NCBI GenBank assembly: GCA_022447685.1
Contig: JAKVAO010000032.1
Location: forward strand, 1 to 28,120
Length of the DNA stretch: 28,120 nucleotides
Source: Candidatus Caenarcanales bacterium
Lineage (GTDB): Bacteria; Cyanobacteriota; Vampirovibrionia; LMEP-6097
Direction of reading: 5' to 3'
This document shows, piece by piece, positions 14,820-22,848 of the stretch; the first letter of the stretch is position 1, and the number at the start of each line of letters is the position of its first letter. The notes beneath the pieces are model-generated. The model was not told the origin of the DNA and did not search any database. It saw only the letters and a program-made list of their open reading frames with translations. Both the position numbers and the translations under genes were made by a program.

Positions 14820-16532
14820 ATGGCAAATAACGCAGTAAATACGCTAAATCCATTACAAAATGGGGCTCAACCCGTAGCTGGTGAAACACGTCCAGAGCTA
14901 GAAAATTCTCCTCAGATACCCGCATCATTGCCTAATATGACAGCTCCTCAAGCTGAGGGTGCAGCAAATCAAGTTGTTCCAACCAATGGTGATTTGAAGC
15001 GGATGTCAGAGCCAGAAGATAGAGATGGCGATGGTATTCCTGATGCTGAAAAAGTTGATGTCGCAAAAGAAGATAAGAGATATACCGTTACCCTCAACGA
15101 ATTGATTGATGAGGGTGGTAATGTCAATGTTGATTTACTAAAAGACAAAATAGAAAACTATAAAAAATACCATAAGCGCTCAGACGACTTGCCTAAAGCA
15201 TTTGGTAATTTGCTTATGCTGTTTGGTCTTGCTAAGACCTTCTACGGTTCTCACCATAGAAGAATGCAGGAAGAAACATCCAAGCTCTCTTTGATGCAAA
15301 AGCCTTTCCAGAGTATTTTCAATATTCCTTCTAATTTTGCAAACAAGAAATTCAAAGACAAAATCAATGATAGGCAGATGGATTTGTTCTATGATGCTAT
15401 TCCTGCATTCTTGTTAAACTCTGCGCACAATAGATATGAGCGTTTAAATAAAAGTTTAGTTGGTAAAGCAATTACAGCTATTACTAAGCCTATGAGGCTT
15501 ATTGTAGATTCAATAATGAAGTTCTTTGCGATGTTTAAAATCGCTGCTTTAGCTATAGACATGGTTGAAAGTGCAGATCCTGAGCTTAATACAGAGCCCA
15601 ATCATAAAAAAAGTCGTATTGCAAATGAGATTGCAGATACTGGCTTGCAGTTCTTGCCTATGGCAAGAGCAATTACCGATTTGAATAATTATTTTGCCAA
15701 TACCAAAGGGAATTTAGCCCAGCTTATTAATGGTGTTGGTGGTACAGCTGTTAATGTCATGAGATTCAAAGATACTTGGAATAATTTCATCGATAAATTA
15801 ACGAATAAAGAGCTGGATGAGTCTCAAGAAGAAAGGTTTACTTTCGTCGATAAGCTAAATTCATTGCTAGTCGGAGTAATAGATCTTAATGATGGGACTC
15901 AGGCTAAGCTTGATAATTGGTTGTCGAAAGGACTTAACATGCTTTCTGGCTTTAAGTTCGATTCAGCTCCAAGAGAAGAGAAAGAAGATATGAAGCTTCA
16001 AGCTATGTCTAAGATGTTTAGAAGTATTTCTTACCTGGGAGACAATCGAGGTGAAGGAGTTAGAGACCTTGGAACTGGTGCTGCAAGGCTAGTTCAGCGT
16101 GGTATAAATTTAGTTCTAGATTTACCGGCTGTAAGCTTACTTGCTATTAAGAATTTAGACTTATTCAATAAGTTGCGTAAGGATTATGATATTAAAGAAG
16201 AAGATCTTCAGTCTATAGATGAAGGTCTCAAGCTTAAGTCTGTTGGTATCGCAACTCAGCAACTGCTTCTAAATATAGTTAAGCGTGGGATTGGTAAGAT
16301 GCATATAGAATTTGGAGGAGTTGTTAAAAATATTGAAAATACCCAGTGGTGGAAAAAGAAAGTTGATGATTTCCAAGGAAAACTCAATCAATCAAGTATT
16401 CCAGTGGTAGGATCAATATTTTCAATATTTGGTAAATTCTCAGATAATTCCTTCAAAAATAAAACCATTAAAGAACTTAGAGATAATTTACCAGATGACT
16501 TAGTAGATACATCGAAAAGAGCTATTTTCTAA
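14820..16532 (+). CDS. Uncharacterised 570-aa protein with a calcium-binding-like motif
   Basis: No family recognised. The first 60 residues are Pro/Ala/Asn-rich and probably disordered. At about 66-75 is DRDGDGIPDAEK, which has the DxDxDGxxD spacing of thrombospondin-type-3 / EF-hand-like calcium loops. The remaining 490 residues are mostly amphipathic helices, including a hydrophobic stretch around 210-245 (IVDSIMKFFAMFKIAALAID), and several Gly-rich helices around 285-325 and 405-450. No signal peptide. One in the set of large orphan genes here; it may be membrane-associated or exported by a non-Sec route, but this is inference. It converges with the ROK kinase gene, the stop codons being 3 bp apart. 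Confidence 0.7.
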   Translation: MANNAVNTLNPLQNGAQPVAGETRPELENSPQIPASLPNMTAPQAEGAANQVVPTNGDLKRMSEPEDRDGDGIPDAEKVDVAKEDKRYTVTLNELIDEGGNVNVDLLKDKIENYKKYHKRSDDLPKAFGNLLMLFGLAKTFYGSHHRRMQEETSKLSLMQKPFQSIFNIPSNFANKKFKDKINDRQMDLFYDAIPAFLLNSAHNRYERLNKSLVGKAITAITKPMRLIVDSIMKFFAMFKIAALAIDMVESADPELNTEPNHKKSRIANEIADTGLQFLPMARAITDLNNYFANTKGNLAQLINGVGGTAVNVMRFKDTWNNFIDKLTNKELDESQEERFTFVDKLNSLLVGVIDLNDGTQAKLDNWLSKGLNMLSGFKFDSAPREEKEDMKLQAMSKMFRSISYLGDNRGEGVRDLGTGAARLVQRGINLVLDLPAVSLLAIKNLDLFNKLRKDYDIKEEDLQSIDEGLKLKSVGIATQQLLLNIVKRGIGKMHIEFGGVVKNIENTQWWKKKVDDFQGKLNQSSIPVVGSIFSIFGKFSDNSFKNKTIKELRDNLPDDLVDTSKRAIF

Positions 16533-16535
16533 AAG

Positions 16536-17471
16536 TTAAACAGTAACCTGATTTGCTAACTCAACATTAGCGAGGCAAGCAGCTCCGATCATACCTGAAT
16601 CATTCTCTAGGTTACCTTCAACCACGTTTACATGAGCTTTGAGGGCGTCAACAACTTTGTCTTTGATTTTCTTGTTGAGTTTAGGATAATTAATAAACTG
16701 AGCTAAACCACCACCGATTACGAAAGCTTCTGGGTCGAAGCTGTTAGCTAAAGTTGCAATTCCTTGAGCAACATGATCGTGCCAAGTTGAGATTACTTCA
16801 ATAGCGTCTTCATCACCGTGTTTATGCAAATCCATAAGCTGGTAGTTGTCGATATTTGGGTTCGCCATGAAAGTTCTAGCCGTGTTGTTTAAACCAGTAC
16901 CTGAAGCATAAGCTTCCCAGCAGTCCCAAGCACCACAGGTGCAACGTCTAGTTTTGTTACTGTGAAGTTTAAGGTGACCGATTTCACCACCACCGAAGTG
17001 CGCTCCACGCCATATTTGGTCGTTAAATATAATACCGCCACCAATTCCTGTTCCAAGCGTAACCATAATCATGCTTTTGAAATTTTTACCAGAACCAGCC
17101 ATGAATTCACCGTAAGCAGCACAGTTAGCGTCATTCTCAACAAAAACAGGCATTTTGAGGCGAGCTTCAAGTTCTTTTTTTACTTTAGTTCCTTTCCAGG
17201 CAGGGATATTACCGCATGAACCAATCATTTCACCTTTCTCGTTGACCATACCTGCTGTTGATATACCAACCGCTGAGATTTTATTAGTTTCAGAAATTTC
17301 ATCTACCATTCTTGCCATCAAATCAAGAATTTCTTCTGAGTTTTCTGCGTGAGGAGTAGCTTCTTTGCGAATCTCAGAACTAATCAAATTAGTACCCTGA
17401 ACTGGAGCTGCAGCGATTTTGGTACCCCCAAGGTCTATTCCTACTGTAGTAACTTCATTGTTGATTGGCAT
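16536..17471 (-). CDS. ROK-family sugar kinase (glucokinase-like), 311 aa
   Basis: Phosphorylates a hexose, most likely glucose, with ATP in the cytoplasm. The phosphate-1 motif is VGIDLGGTKIAAA; the ENDANCAAYGE block holds the catalytic Asp; VTLGTGIGGGII is phosphate-2; GGGEIGHLKL precedes the ROK zinc motif CTCGAWDCWEAYASG, which differs from the usual CxCGxxGCxE in having Trp-Asp before the third Cys. FVIGGGLAQ near the C-terminus is the adenosine motif. ATG at 17471 is preferred to the in-frame TTG at 17480; TATATT lies 7 nt upstream of that ATG. It follows the HIT gene by about 20 nt, so both may also be co-transcribed. Substrate is not proven. Confidence 0.9.
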   Translation of the reverse strand: MPINNEVTTVGIDLGGTKIAAAPVQGTNLISSEIRKEATPHAENSEEILDLMARMVDEISETNKISAVGISTAGMVNEKGEMIGSCGNIPAWKGTKVKKELEARLKMPVFVENDANCAAYGEFMAGSGKNFKSMIMVTLGTGIGGGIIFNDQIWRGAHFGGGEIGHLKLHSNKTRRCTCGAWDCWEAYASGTGLNNTARTFMANPNIDNYQLMDLHKHGDEDAIEVISTWHDHVAQGIATLANSFDPEAFVIGGGLAQFINYPKLNKKIKDKVVDALKAHVNVVEGNLENDSGMIGAACLANVELANQVTV

Positions 17472-17492
17472 AAAGATCAATATAGCAGAGAA

Positions 17493-17843
17493 TCAACCTG
17501 GCGGCCAAGTCATTTGACGTCCTGCTATAAGATGAAGATGAAAATGATGAACAGTCTGCCCACCATGATCAAGTGTATTCGCGACTGTACGGTAACCTTG
17601 CTCACTAAAACCAAGTTCTTTTGCAAGCACTGAAGCTCTATACATTATTTCTCCAAATAGCATTTTATCTTCAGTTTCAATGTCATTGAGGCTTGCTATG
17701 TGTTTTTTGGGGATGATTAATATATGTTCAGGAGCGGCTGGAGCAATGTCTCTGAAGGCATAGATTAAGTCATTTTCGTAAACTTTATCTGATGGAATTT
17801 CACCTCGGATAATTTTGCAGAATAAACAGTCTTTTTCTGTCAT
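17493..17843 (-). CDS. HIT-family (HINT-like) nucleotide hydrolase
   Basis: A 116-aa member of the histidine triad family, which hydrolyses nucleoside phosphoramidates or similar AMP conjugates. It shows the HINT opening CLFCKIIRGEIPSDKVYEND, IAPAAPEHILIIPKKHI, and the catalytic triad HHFHLHLIAGRQM near the end. Length is normal for HINT1-like proteins. The ATG has no ribosome binding site but a consensus TATAAT 6 nt upstream (17850-17855, minus strand), consistent with a leaderless mRNA. Confidence 0.95.
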   Translation of the reverse strand: MTEKDCLFCKIIRGEIPSDKVYENDLIYAFRDIAPAAPEHILIIPKKHIASLNDIETEDKMLFGEIMYRASVLAKELGFSEQGYRTVANTLDHGGQTVHHFHLHLIAGRQMTWPPG

Positions 17844-17904
17844 GTTTTTATTATATTCGATTGATTTTTATCAAAATAATATCGACTGTTGCTTTGTATC
17901 TACT

Positions 17905-18094
17905 ATGAGTGGCTCAAATGTCAATAATAAGCTTAGCTTTTATGATGGCTATAATCAAGGGAATATTATAAGGGTTTCTCAGTCTGATGTTCCTACTTAC
18001 AGCCGTGCAGGGGATAGCTTAGTAAATCTTAGACCAAATGCATTTAGTCTTTGTAAGCAGACATTGTATAAAATTTACAGCTCCATAATTAATT
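17905..18094 (+). pseudogene. 5' part of an orphan gene cut by the IS1 element
   Basis: ATG at 17905 opens MSGSNVNNKLSFYDGYNQGN and reads to SSIIN, where the IS begins; the frame then takes WHC-stop from the IS end (18105). The frame may be rejoined with 18839-19157 if an 8-bp target duplication is assumed (giving SIIN-LSLEK), which restores a protein of about 170 aa, but the flanks do not show a matching duplication. Family unknown. A frame open further upstream to 17815 overlaps the HIT gene and is unlikely. Confidence 0.5.
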
Positions 18095-18838
18095 GGCATT
18101 GCTAAATACTAGCAGTTATTTAATAATATAAGTATGATTTCATGTAAGCGTTGCGGCAGTAGAGAGAAAATAAAGTCTGGTTTTCAAAATGGAAAGCAAA
18201 GGTACAAGTGTAAATCTTGTAATAGATACTTTGTTGAGAGAGACGACAGAGAAAAATATAGTTTTGAAGATAAACTAAGAGCCTTAAGATTGTATAAAAG
18301 AGGTCTAAGCTTGAGATCAATTGCTGAATTTATTGGGACAAACAACGTAACGATATTCCATTGGATTAGAAATTTTGGCAAAGATTTAAAGGAACATATT
18401 GTTAATTTAGATCTGAATATTTTAGGCTCTGAAATTATTGAAATAGATGAAATGTGGCATTATTGTCAAAAAAACGAAAAAAACTTTGGATTTGGATTGC
18501 TTTTTCACGAACCAGAAGGAAAGTTATTGCTATTGAACTTGGCTCTAGAGGAAGAAAAACTTTGATAAGACTTTGGGCTAAAATTTCAAAACTAAACCCC
18601 AAAGTAGTTTATACAGATAAATGGAAAATTTACAGAAAAATTATTCCAGATGAGATTTTGGTTCAAAGTAAAAGGTTTACTCATAATATTGAATCTCAAA
18701 ACAGCAGCTTAAGGGACAGGCTTAGAAGATTTACCAGAAAAACCAAATCTTACTCAAAATGTAAACTAATGGCAGAAGTATCTGTTTACCTACATTTCTT
18801 TGGGTTTTTAATTAATACTGCTAATACTTAGCAATGCC
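18095..18838 (+). mobile_element. IS1-family insertion sequence, complete (744 bp)
   Basis: Bounded by 22-bp imperfect terminal inverted repeats, 18095-18116 (GGCATTGCTAA...) and 18817-18838 (...TTAGCAATGCC), 20 of 22 matching. Inside is an intact IS1-type insA/insB pair with a -1 frameshift signal. Length is close to IS1 (about 768 bp). No clear 8-9 bp target duplication flanks it. Confidence 0.9.
18134..18831 (+). CDS. insAB: IS1 transposase InsAB' (232 aa, made by -1 frameshift)
   Basis: The two frames together give 232 aa, the same size as the IS1 transposase. InsA (18134-18565) has a zinc ribbon (CKRCGS ... CKSCNRYF) and a helix-turn-helix (KRGLSLRSIAEFIGTNNVTI). InsB (frame 18454-18831) supplies the DDE catalytic domain: IDEMWHYC, then KLWIWIAFSRTRRK, VVYTDKW (second Asp) and FTHNIESQNSSLRDRLRRFT with the final Glu. 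The shift can occur at A-AAA-AAC (18469-18475); a second in-frame A-AAA-AAC sits at 18478-18484, 2 nt further on. Unshifted translation gives the 143-aa InsA, the usual transposition repressor. No inactivating change seen, so it may be active. Confidence 0.9.
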
Positions 18839-19157
18839 TTCAGATTTAAGTCTCGAGAAATCTATTGCAAGTTTTAATATTACTAGTTTCTCTCCTGGTA
18901 CTGGGGTGATTGTAGATGGATTATCACTAATTAGCAGCATCATTAATGACTCAAAAATTTTAGGTAATATTCATTTTAATAAAAATATGATCGAGTCTCA
19001 CGGCTCTATTGTATGCGTAGATGATCCTCATGAAAAGCTTATGAAAAAGAATAGTGATAAGCAGATAATAATTAGTACTCAAGATATTTTAAAACATAGA
19101 TTCCAAAATATTCCAATGGGTTATCAAGAAGATAAGCGCTTGTCACTTTCTTTATAG
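18839..19157 (+). pseudogene. 3' part of the orphan gene cut by IS1
   Basis: About 105 codons from SDLSLEKSIASFNITSFSPG to KRLSLSL-stop. The apparent ATG (18834) lies inside the IS terminal repeat and has no ribosome binding site, so this is probably the downstream half of the gene starting at 17905 rather than an independent gene. No known domain; the segment DDPHEKLMKKNSDKQIII suggests a soluble protein. The frame relation to the 5' part fits an 8-bp overlap but the expected duplication is absent. Confidence 0.45.
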
Positions 19158-19175
19158 CTTTTGAATAGGGGTAGT

Positions 19176-20090
19176 TTAAAGACTAAAGCTAATTTCACCA
19201 ACCCTAAGTCCCTGGCTGTTATAGCTACCGTTATCTATTTCGATACTATTCTTCTCTATCCAGCCTAGCTTTTCAGCAAAGCCTCTCGCTACAACTGCTT
19301 TAGCTCGATGAGATCCATCTATGATTTTTATAATTAAAGTCTCTTGGCTATCAAGCTTCATCAGCATCATAAAACCTTCAGCTCCACCTTTAGCTATGAA
19401 TTTTCCTGGATAAGTTTGCATGATTAGTGAGTCTATTTGTTTATGACCACCAATAATAAATGGATATTGATTCATCACTTCAAATATTCTTTGGTAATCT
19501 TGCCTTTCATGAAGCCTCGCAAATAGAAGAGCTATTTCATGAATACTTAGGTGATAAGTTGGAAGACCACAGCCGTCTATTCCTATCTCAAGTGGAGATT
19601 TTAGTCCTAGTAGTTCTTTAACTTCATTCTCTATTGCTTCTTGTAGCGGATGCTCCCTTGCTAAATAATTATCCAGGTCCCAGTTCTGACCTATACAGGT
19701 ACTTAACATCAATAAGTGTTTACCTGAGCAATTATGGTCGAATTTGGATTGCAGCACTTGTTTTTTGTTTTTTTCTAGGCCAAGTTTTAATTGATGCTCT
19801 GATAAGTTGAAATAAGTAGCTAATTTATTTACTAAATTAACTTGCTCCGTTTCGCAATTATGTGAGGCTATAGCTATAGCTACAAATTCATTATTTATTT
19901 CTTGGTTTATTAAATCCAGGCATACTTTTGCTTGGATGGGTTTAATCATAGATCTAGTAAAGGATTTGAAGTTTATATCACCCCAGGACTTGTTCAATTC
20001 CTGTCCTTGGAGATGGCAGGCTATGCCATAATGCATACTCTCAAGTTTTTCATTCCTGAATACTTTTGCGAAATCTACTATCATATTCAT
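19176..20090 (-). CDS. L-asparaginase II family protein
   Basis: A 304-aa member of the Rhizobium-type (thermolabile) asparaginase family, which hydrolyses L-asparagine to aspartate and ammonia in the cytoplasm. It is recognisable from the opening FRNEKLESMHYGIACHLQGQ, NKSWGDINFKSFTRSMIKPIQA, IAIASHNCETEQVNLV, NCSGKHLLMLSTC, and IDGCGLPTYHLSIHEIALLF, with GGHKQIDSLIMQTYPGKFIAKGGAEGFM further on (quoted in two parts: GGHKQIDSLIM and GKFIAKGGAEG). Length is slightly short of the usual 330 aa. It is divergent from the gene at 20095 with a gap of only 4 bp. Preference for Asn over other amides is not provable here. Confidence 0.88.
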   Translation of the reverse strand: MNMIVDFAKVFRNEKLESMHYGIACHLQGQELNKSWGDINFKSFTRSMIKPIQAKVCLDLINQEINNEFVAIAIASHNCETEQVNLVNKLATYFNLSEHQLKLGLEKNKKQVLQSKFDHNCSGKHLLMLSTCIGQNWDLDNYLAREHPLQEAIENEVKELLGLKSPLEIGIDGCGLPTYHLSIHEIALLFARLHERQDYQRIFEVMNQYPFIIGGHKQIDSLIMQTYPGKFIAKGGAEGFMMLMKLDSQETLIIKIIDGSHRAKAVVARGFAEKLGWIEKNSIEIDNGSYNSQGLRVGEISFSL

Positions 20091-20094
20091 ATAG

Positions 20095-21021
20095 ATGATG
20101 TTAAATCCTTTTAGAGCATTAAATAGAAAATTTTTCTTAACTATATTACTGTTAAGTATTTTTAGTTTGGCTATGCCAGCAGTTGAATCTAAGTCAGATC
20201 AAGCTAAAGCCAAGCATCCAGTTGCTATATTGTTGGAGAATTTCTATGATGCTTGGAATCTTCATGATATAGATGAAGTTATGTCATACTACAGCAAAAG
20301 CTTTATCAGTGGTGATGGTATAGATAAAGATTCCTATAAGAAATTAACTTTGAAATTATGGGAGAATTATCCAGATATTCAAATCCTAAATAGAAAGAAA
20401 TCATTTCGTAACCAGGATCAATACTCAACTGCAACCACTGTTGATTACTATATTGGTGAAACTAAATTAGAGAACCCTGACTTTAAGCAGAAAGGAAAAA
20501 TTAATGCTCTTTCTCAAGGTAGCTGGTATTTCAAAAAATACGGTAAGGACTGGAAAATTGAATCTGATGATATTAATTTTGAATTGACCACTGTTACTTA
20601 TGGCTCAGCTAAGTCTTTACTAGATGCCAATTACGTTTATTTTAGTGCTCCTGAGCAGGTTAGATCAGGTCAAGACTACTCAGCAACTCTGTATTTCGCT
20701 AAAGAAGAGGATATTAGTGTTTCTGCAATTGTCGAAAAAGAGTTAATTAAGTTTGATGAGGATAAGGAATTGCCTGAAGAGGAGTATCAGAATTTGGCTT
20801 CCAATAAACTAGAGAGACTTTTCAAGGCTAATAATAGTAATTATAATGAATTGGTTAGTGCTACAGCACTGGTTTACAAGGGTATTGTCGAACCTGAATT
20901 AGAAGGTCTTTTGTTTATTTCCAAAAGAGTTAATGTGCTTGAGAAAAATAAACCAATAGAAGAAGTTAAACTTGTAGACAAGATCTATGCAGAAACAGAA
21001 TTTAAAGAAGAAATTGAATGA
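20095..21021 (+). CDS. Secreted NTF2-like (DUF4440-type) protein, function unknown
   Basis: A 308-aa protein with an N-terminal signal sequence (FFLTILLLSIFSLAMPAVES, cleavage likely after A-M-P-A or nearby). Residues about 45-165 resemble an NTF2-like alpha+beta barrel: ILLENFYDAWNLHDIDEVMS, YYSKSFISGDGIDKDSYKKL, and the closing strand SWYFKKYGKDWKIESDDINF. The C-terminal 130 residues look like a beta-rich domain of unknown type (YFSAPEQVRSGQDYSATLYF). Similar domain pairs occur in cyanobacterial exported proteins, but the ligand is unknown. Its end overlaps tilS by 35 bp, so the two are probably co-transcribed with hpt. Two Met codons (20095, 20098) are possible starts. Confidence 0.72.
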   Translation: MMLNPFRALNRKFFLTILLLSIFSLAMPAVESKSDQAKAKHPVAILLENFYDAWNLHDIDEVMSYYSKSFISGDGIDKDSYKKLTLKLWENYPDIQILNRKKSFRNQDQYSTATTVDYYIGETKLENPDFKQKGKINALSQGSWYFKKYGKDWKIESDDINFELTTVTYGSAKSLLDANYVYFSAPEQVRSGQDYSATLYFAKEEDISVSAIVEKELIKFDEDKELPEEEYQNLASNKLERLFKANNSNYNELVSATALVYKGIVEPELEGLLFISKRVNVLEKNKPIEEVKLVDKIYAETEFKEEIE

Positions 21022-21994
21022 TGCTCAGGCAAAGCTTCATGAGGTTTTAAAGTTATATATTTCAAAACATTTCCCAGAGCTTCCTAAGCTTGCTATTGCT
21101 TGTTCAGGTGGTTTGGACTCCATGGTGCTTCTTAAGGCTTTTCTTAGCTTGTACCCTAAAGATAAGCTTCTTGTGATGCACTGTGATCATGCTTGGCATG
21201 AGGCTTCAACAGAGATTGCAGATTGGCTTAAAAGTTTTTGTTCTCAATACTCTATTCAAATTTTTGATACTAAGTTTGAATTTGCAGAAGATGAGAAGAC
21301 AGAGAATCACGCCCGTGAAAAGCGTTATCAGTATTTTCAGAAAATATGTGAAGAGAATAATATAAAAGATCTTCTTCTGGCTCATCACTTAAATGATCAG
21401 GTGGAGACAGTATTTTTTCGTTTTATTAGAGGAACTTCTAGTTATGGTTTACAAGGTATTCCTGAGTCAAGGTCAATTAGCAATGAATCTCTTCCTGACT
21501 CTGGTGAATTAGCACACTCTGTTGCCTTACATAGACCTTTTTTGAGTTTAAGTCGAGAGGATATCCAGAATTACGCAGAGCTTTTAAGTATTGAATACAG
21601 AGAGGATCCTAGTAATTCATCTTTAGATTATGCGCGTAATAGAATTCGTCACGTAATTATTCCTGAAGCCCATAAAATCAATTCAAGTCTATTAAATAAT
21701 GTACAAAGATTATCCAAGATTGTAAGTGATGAGCAAGATTTTATTCAAATGCATACAGAAATGGCATTAAATTATCTTGGTGCTTTGCCTTTCGATTTGA
21801 AATCTTTTCGTAAATTGCATAAGGTTATACAGAGAAGTATATTGTCTGAGTTTTTCACGGCGAATATTGATTTTTGTAATCAATTTGTAGAGGCTATCGA
21901 GGCAGGTGGTTTTCATAGGATTAACTTTAAGAAAGGTAATTTTTTTACTATAAAACAGAAAAAGATATTTCTTGAGTCAGAGCAAGATCTTTAA
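20987..21994 (+). CDS. tilS: tRNA(Ile)-lysidine synthetase TilS
   Basis: Converts C34 of the CAU-anticodon tRNA(Ile) to lysidine, using ATP and lysine, so that it reads AUA; essential in AT-rich genomes. The ATP-binding PP-loop is IACSGGLDSMVLLK (residues 37-50), with VMHCDHAWHEAS, AHHLNDQVETVFFRFIRGTS (about 132-151) and the tRNA-binding DPSNSSLDYARNRIRHVIIP. The 335-aa length is within the family's range; the C-terminal TilS_C domain is short. The ATG at 20987 lies inside the previous gene (35-bp overlap); a TTG nine codons later is an alternative. hpt follows 22 nt downstream, the common tilS-hpt arrangement. Confidence 0.93.
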   Translation: MQKQNLKKKLNDAQAKLHEVLKLYISKHFPELPKLAIACSGGLDSMVLLKAFLSLYPKDKLLVMHCDHAWHEASTEIADWLKSFCSQYSIQIFDTKFEFAEDEKTENHAREKRYQYFQKICEENNIKDLLLAHHLNDQVETVFFRFIRGTSSYGLQGIPESRSISNESLPDSGELAHSVALHRPFLSLSREDIQNYAELLSIEYREDPSNSSLDYARNRIRHVIIPEAHKINSSLLNNVQRLSKIVSDEQDFIQMHTEMALNYLGALPFDLKSFRKLHKVIQRSILSEFFTANIDFCNQFVEAIEAGGFHRINFKKGNFFTIKQKKIFLESEQDL

Positions 21995-22016
21995 TTTGCT
22001 ATAATTTTCAGCGTTT

Positions 22017-22571
22017 ATGCTTGAGACTTTAAAGAAGGAAGAAATCAAAGTTTTATTTTCGGAAGAAGATATCGCAGCTAAGATTAAAGAGCTTGGGGAA
22101 ACGATTTCGGATGATTATAAAGATACAGAGTCTTTGATTATTGTTGGAGTTTTGAAGGGATCTTTTATGTTTACAGCAGATTTGGTAAGACAAATCAAAG
22201 TTCCTTGTCAGATGGAGTTTATCAAGCTTTCTAGTTATGAAGATGGTACTGAGAGTTCAGGGAAAATTAAGGCTGTAGATCTTTCATTACCAGCTCTTGA
22301 AGGTAAGGATGTTCTTATCGTTGAAGATATTGTTGACTCAGGAAGAACCGCTAAATTCCTTAAAGATTACTTTGATAATCAAGTTGAGACTGAGACTTGT
22401 AAAATTGCTGCACTCTTCGATAAACCATCAAGAAGACTTGCTGAATTTAAAGATATTCAGGCTGATTATACTGGCTTTGTAATAGATGACCATTTTATTG
22501 TGGGCTATGGTTTAGACTATGCACAAAAATTTAGAGAATTGCCTTATGTTGGTTGCATAGAGCTAGATTAG
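22017..22571 (+). CDS. hpt: Hypoxanthine phosphoribosyltransferase
   Basis: Salvages hypoxanthine (and usually guanine) to IMP/GMP with PRPP in the cytoplasm. It has the N-terminal VGVLKGSFMFTADLVRQI, EFIKLSSYEDGTESSGKI, the PRPP motif DVLIVEDIVDSGRT (98-111), and the C-terminal base-contact region DYTGFVIDDHFIVGYGLDYA plus RELPYVGCIEL. Length 184 aa is normal. TATAAT lies 11 nt upstream of the ATG within the tilS end, so an internal promoter may exist alongside the operon transcript. Confidence 0.97.
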   Translation: MLETLKKEEIKVLFSEEDIAAKIKELGETISDDYKDTESLIIVGVLKGSFMFTADLVRQIKVPCQMEFIKLSSYEDGTESSGKIKAVDLSLPALEGKDVLIVEDIVDSGRTAKFLKDYFDNQVETETCKIAALFDKPSRRLAEFKDIQADYTGFVIDDHFIVGYGLDYAQKFRELPYVGCIELD

Positions 22572-22577
22572 TCTATT

Positions 22578-22848
22578 GAGAAACCTATGAATAGCTCTAA
22601 CTTCTGCGTTATTCGAACTTGGCTTGAAGATGTGAAAGCTTGCTTTCATATCTGAGACATGTGAGAAGCTTTATGCTTTAGCATCACTCTCGTCTTCAAA
22701 ATGCTCATGTAAATACCCCCATAAAAACTTCGTTTTTACAAGGACCCCAGATGAACCCTTATTTTGCACGCAATGCTTAAAGCATTACTGGACACTGCGC
22801 TTTTTCATCCTCGAAAGCCTTGAATTTGAAGCTATTCATAGGTCTCTA
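22578..22848. repeat. Hairpin-rich intergenic block with terminal inverted repeats
   Basis: A 14-bp perfect inverted pair, ACCTATGAATAGCT (22583-22596) and its complement at 22830-22843, extended by GAG(AA) / CTC, closes off about 260 bp between convergent hpt and argH. The right arm overlaps the last codons and stop of argH (TYE-stop). Inside are short perfect hairpins: TGAAAGC-TT-GCTTTCA, AATGCTT-A-AAGCATT, ATGC-TTTA-GCAT-like, and AAAAAC-TTC-GTTTTT. The last shares the core AAAACTTCGTTTT with copy B of the 139-bp repeat. No protein frame is convincing. It could be a non-autonomous mobile element, a structured terminator, or a remnant; only one copy is in the window. Confidence 0.55.

Noticed and set aside
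17815..17904. Upstream extension of the orphan gene at 17905
   Set aside because: It overlaps the start of the HIT gene on the other strand and encodes implausible sequence; ATG at 17905 is better.
18060..18960. SSIIN present both just left of the IS and in the right-hand fragment (ISSIIND)
   Set aside because: Considered as a sign of recombination between duplicated segments, but the surrounding bases do not match; probably chance.
22640..22760. Short minus-strand frame opening MSILKTRVML in the hpt-argH gap
   Set aside because: About 20 codons, lies across the hairpins, no ribosome binding site or homology; hairpin-derived chance frame.
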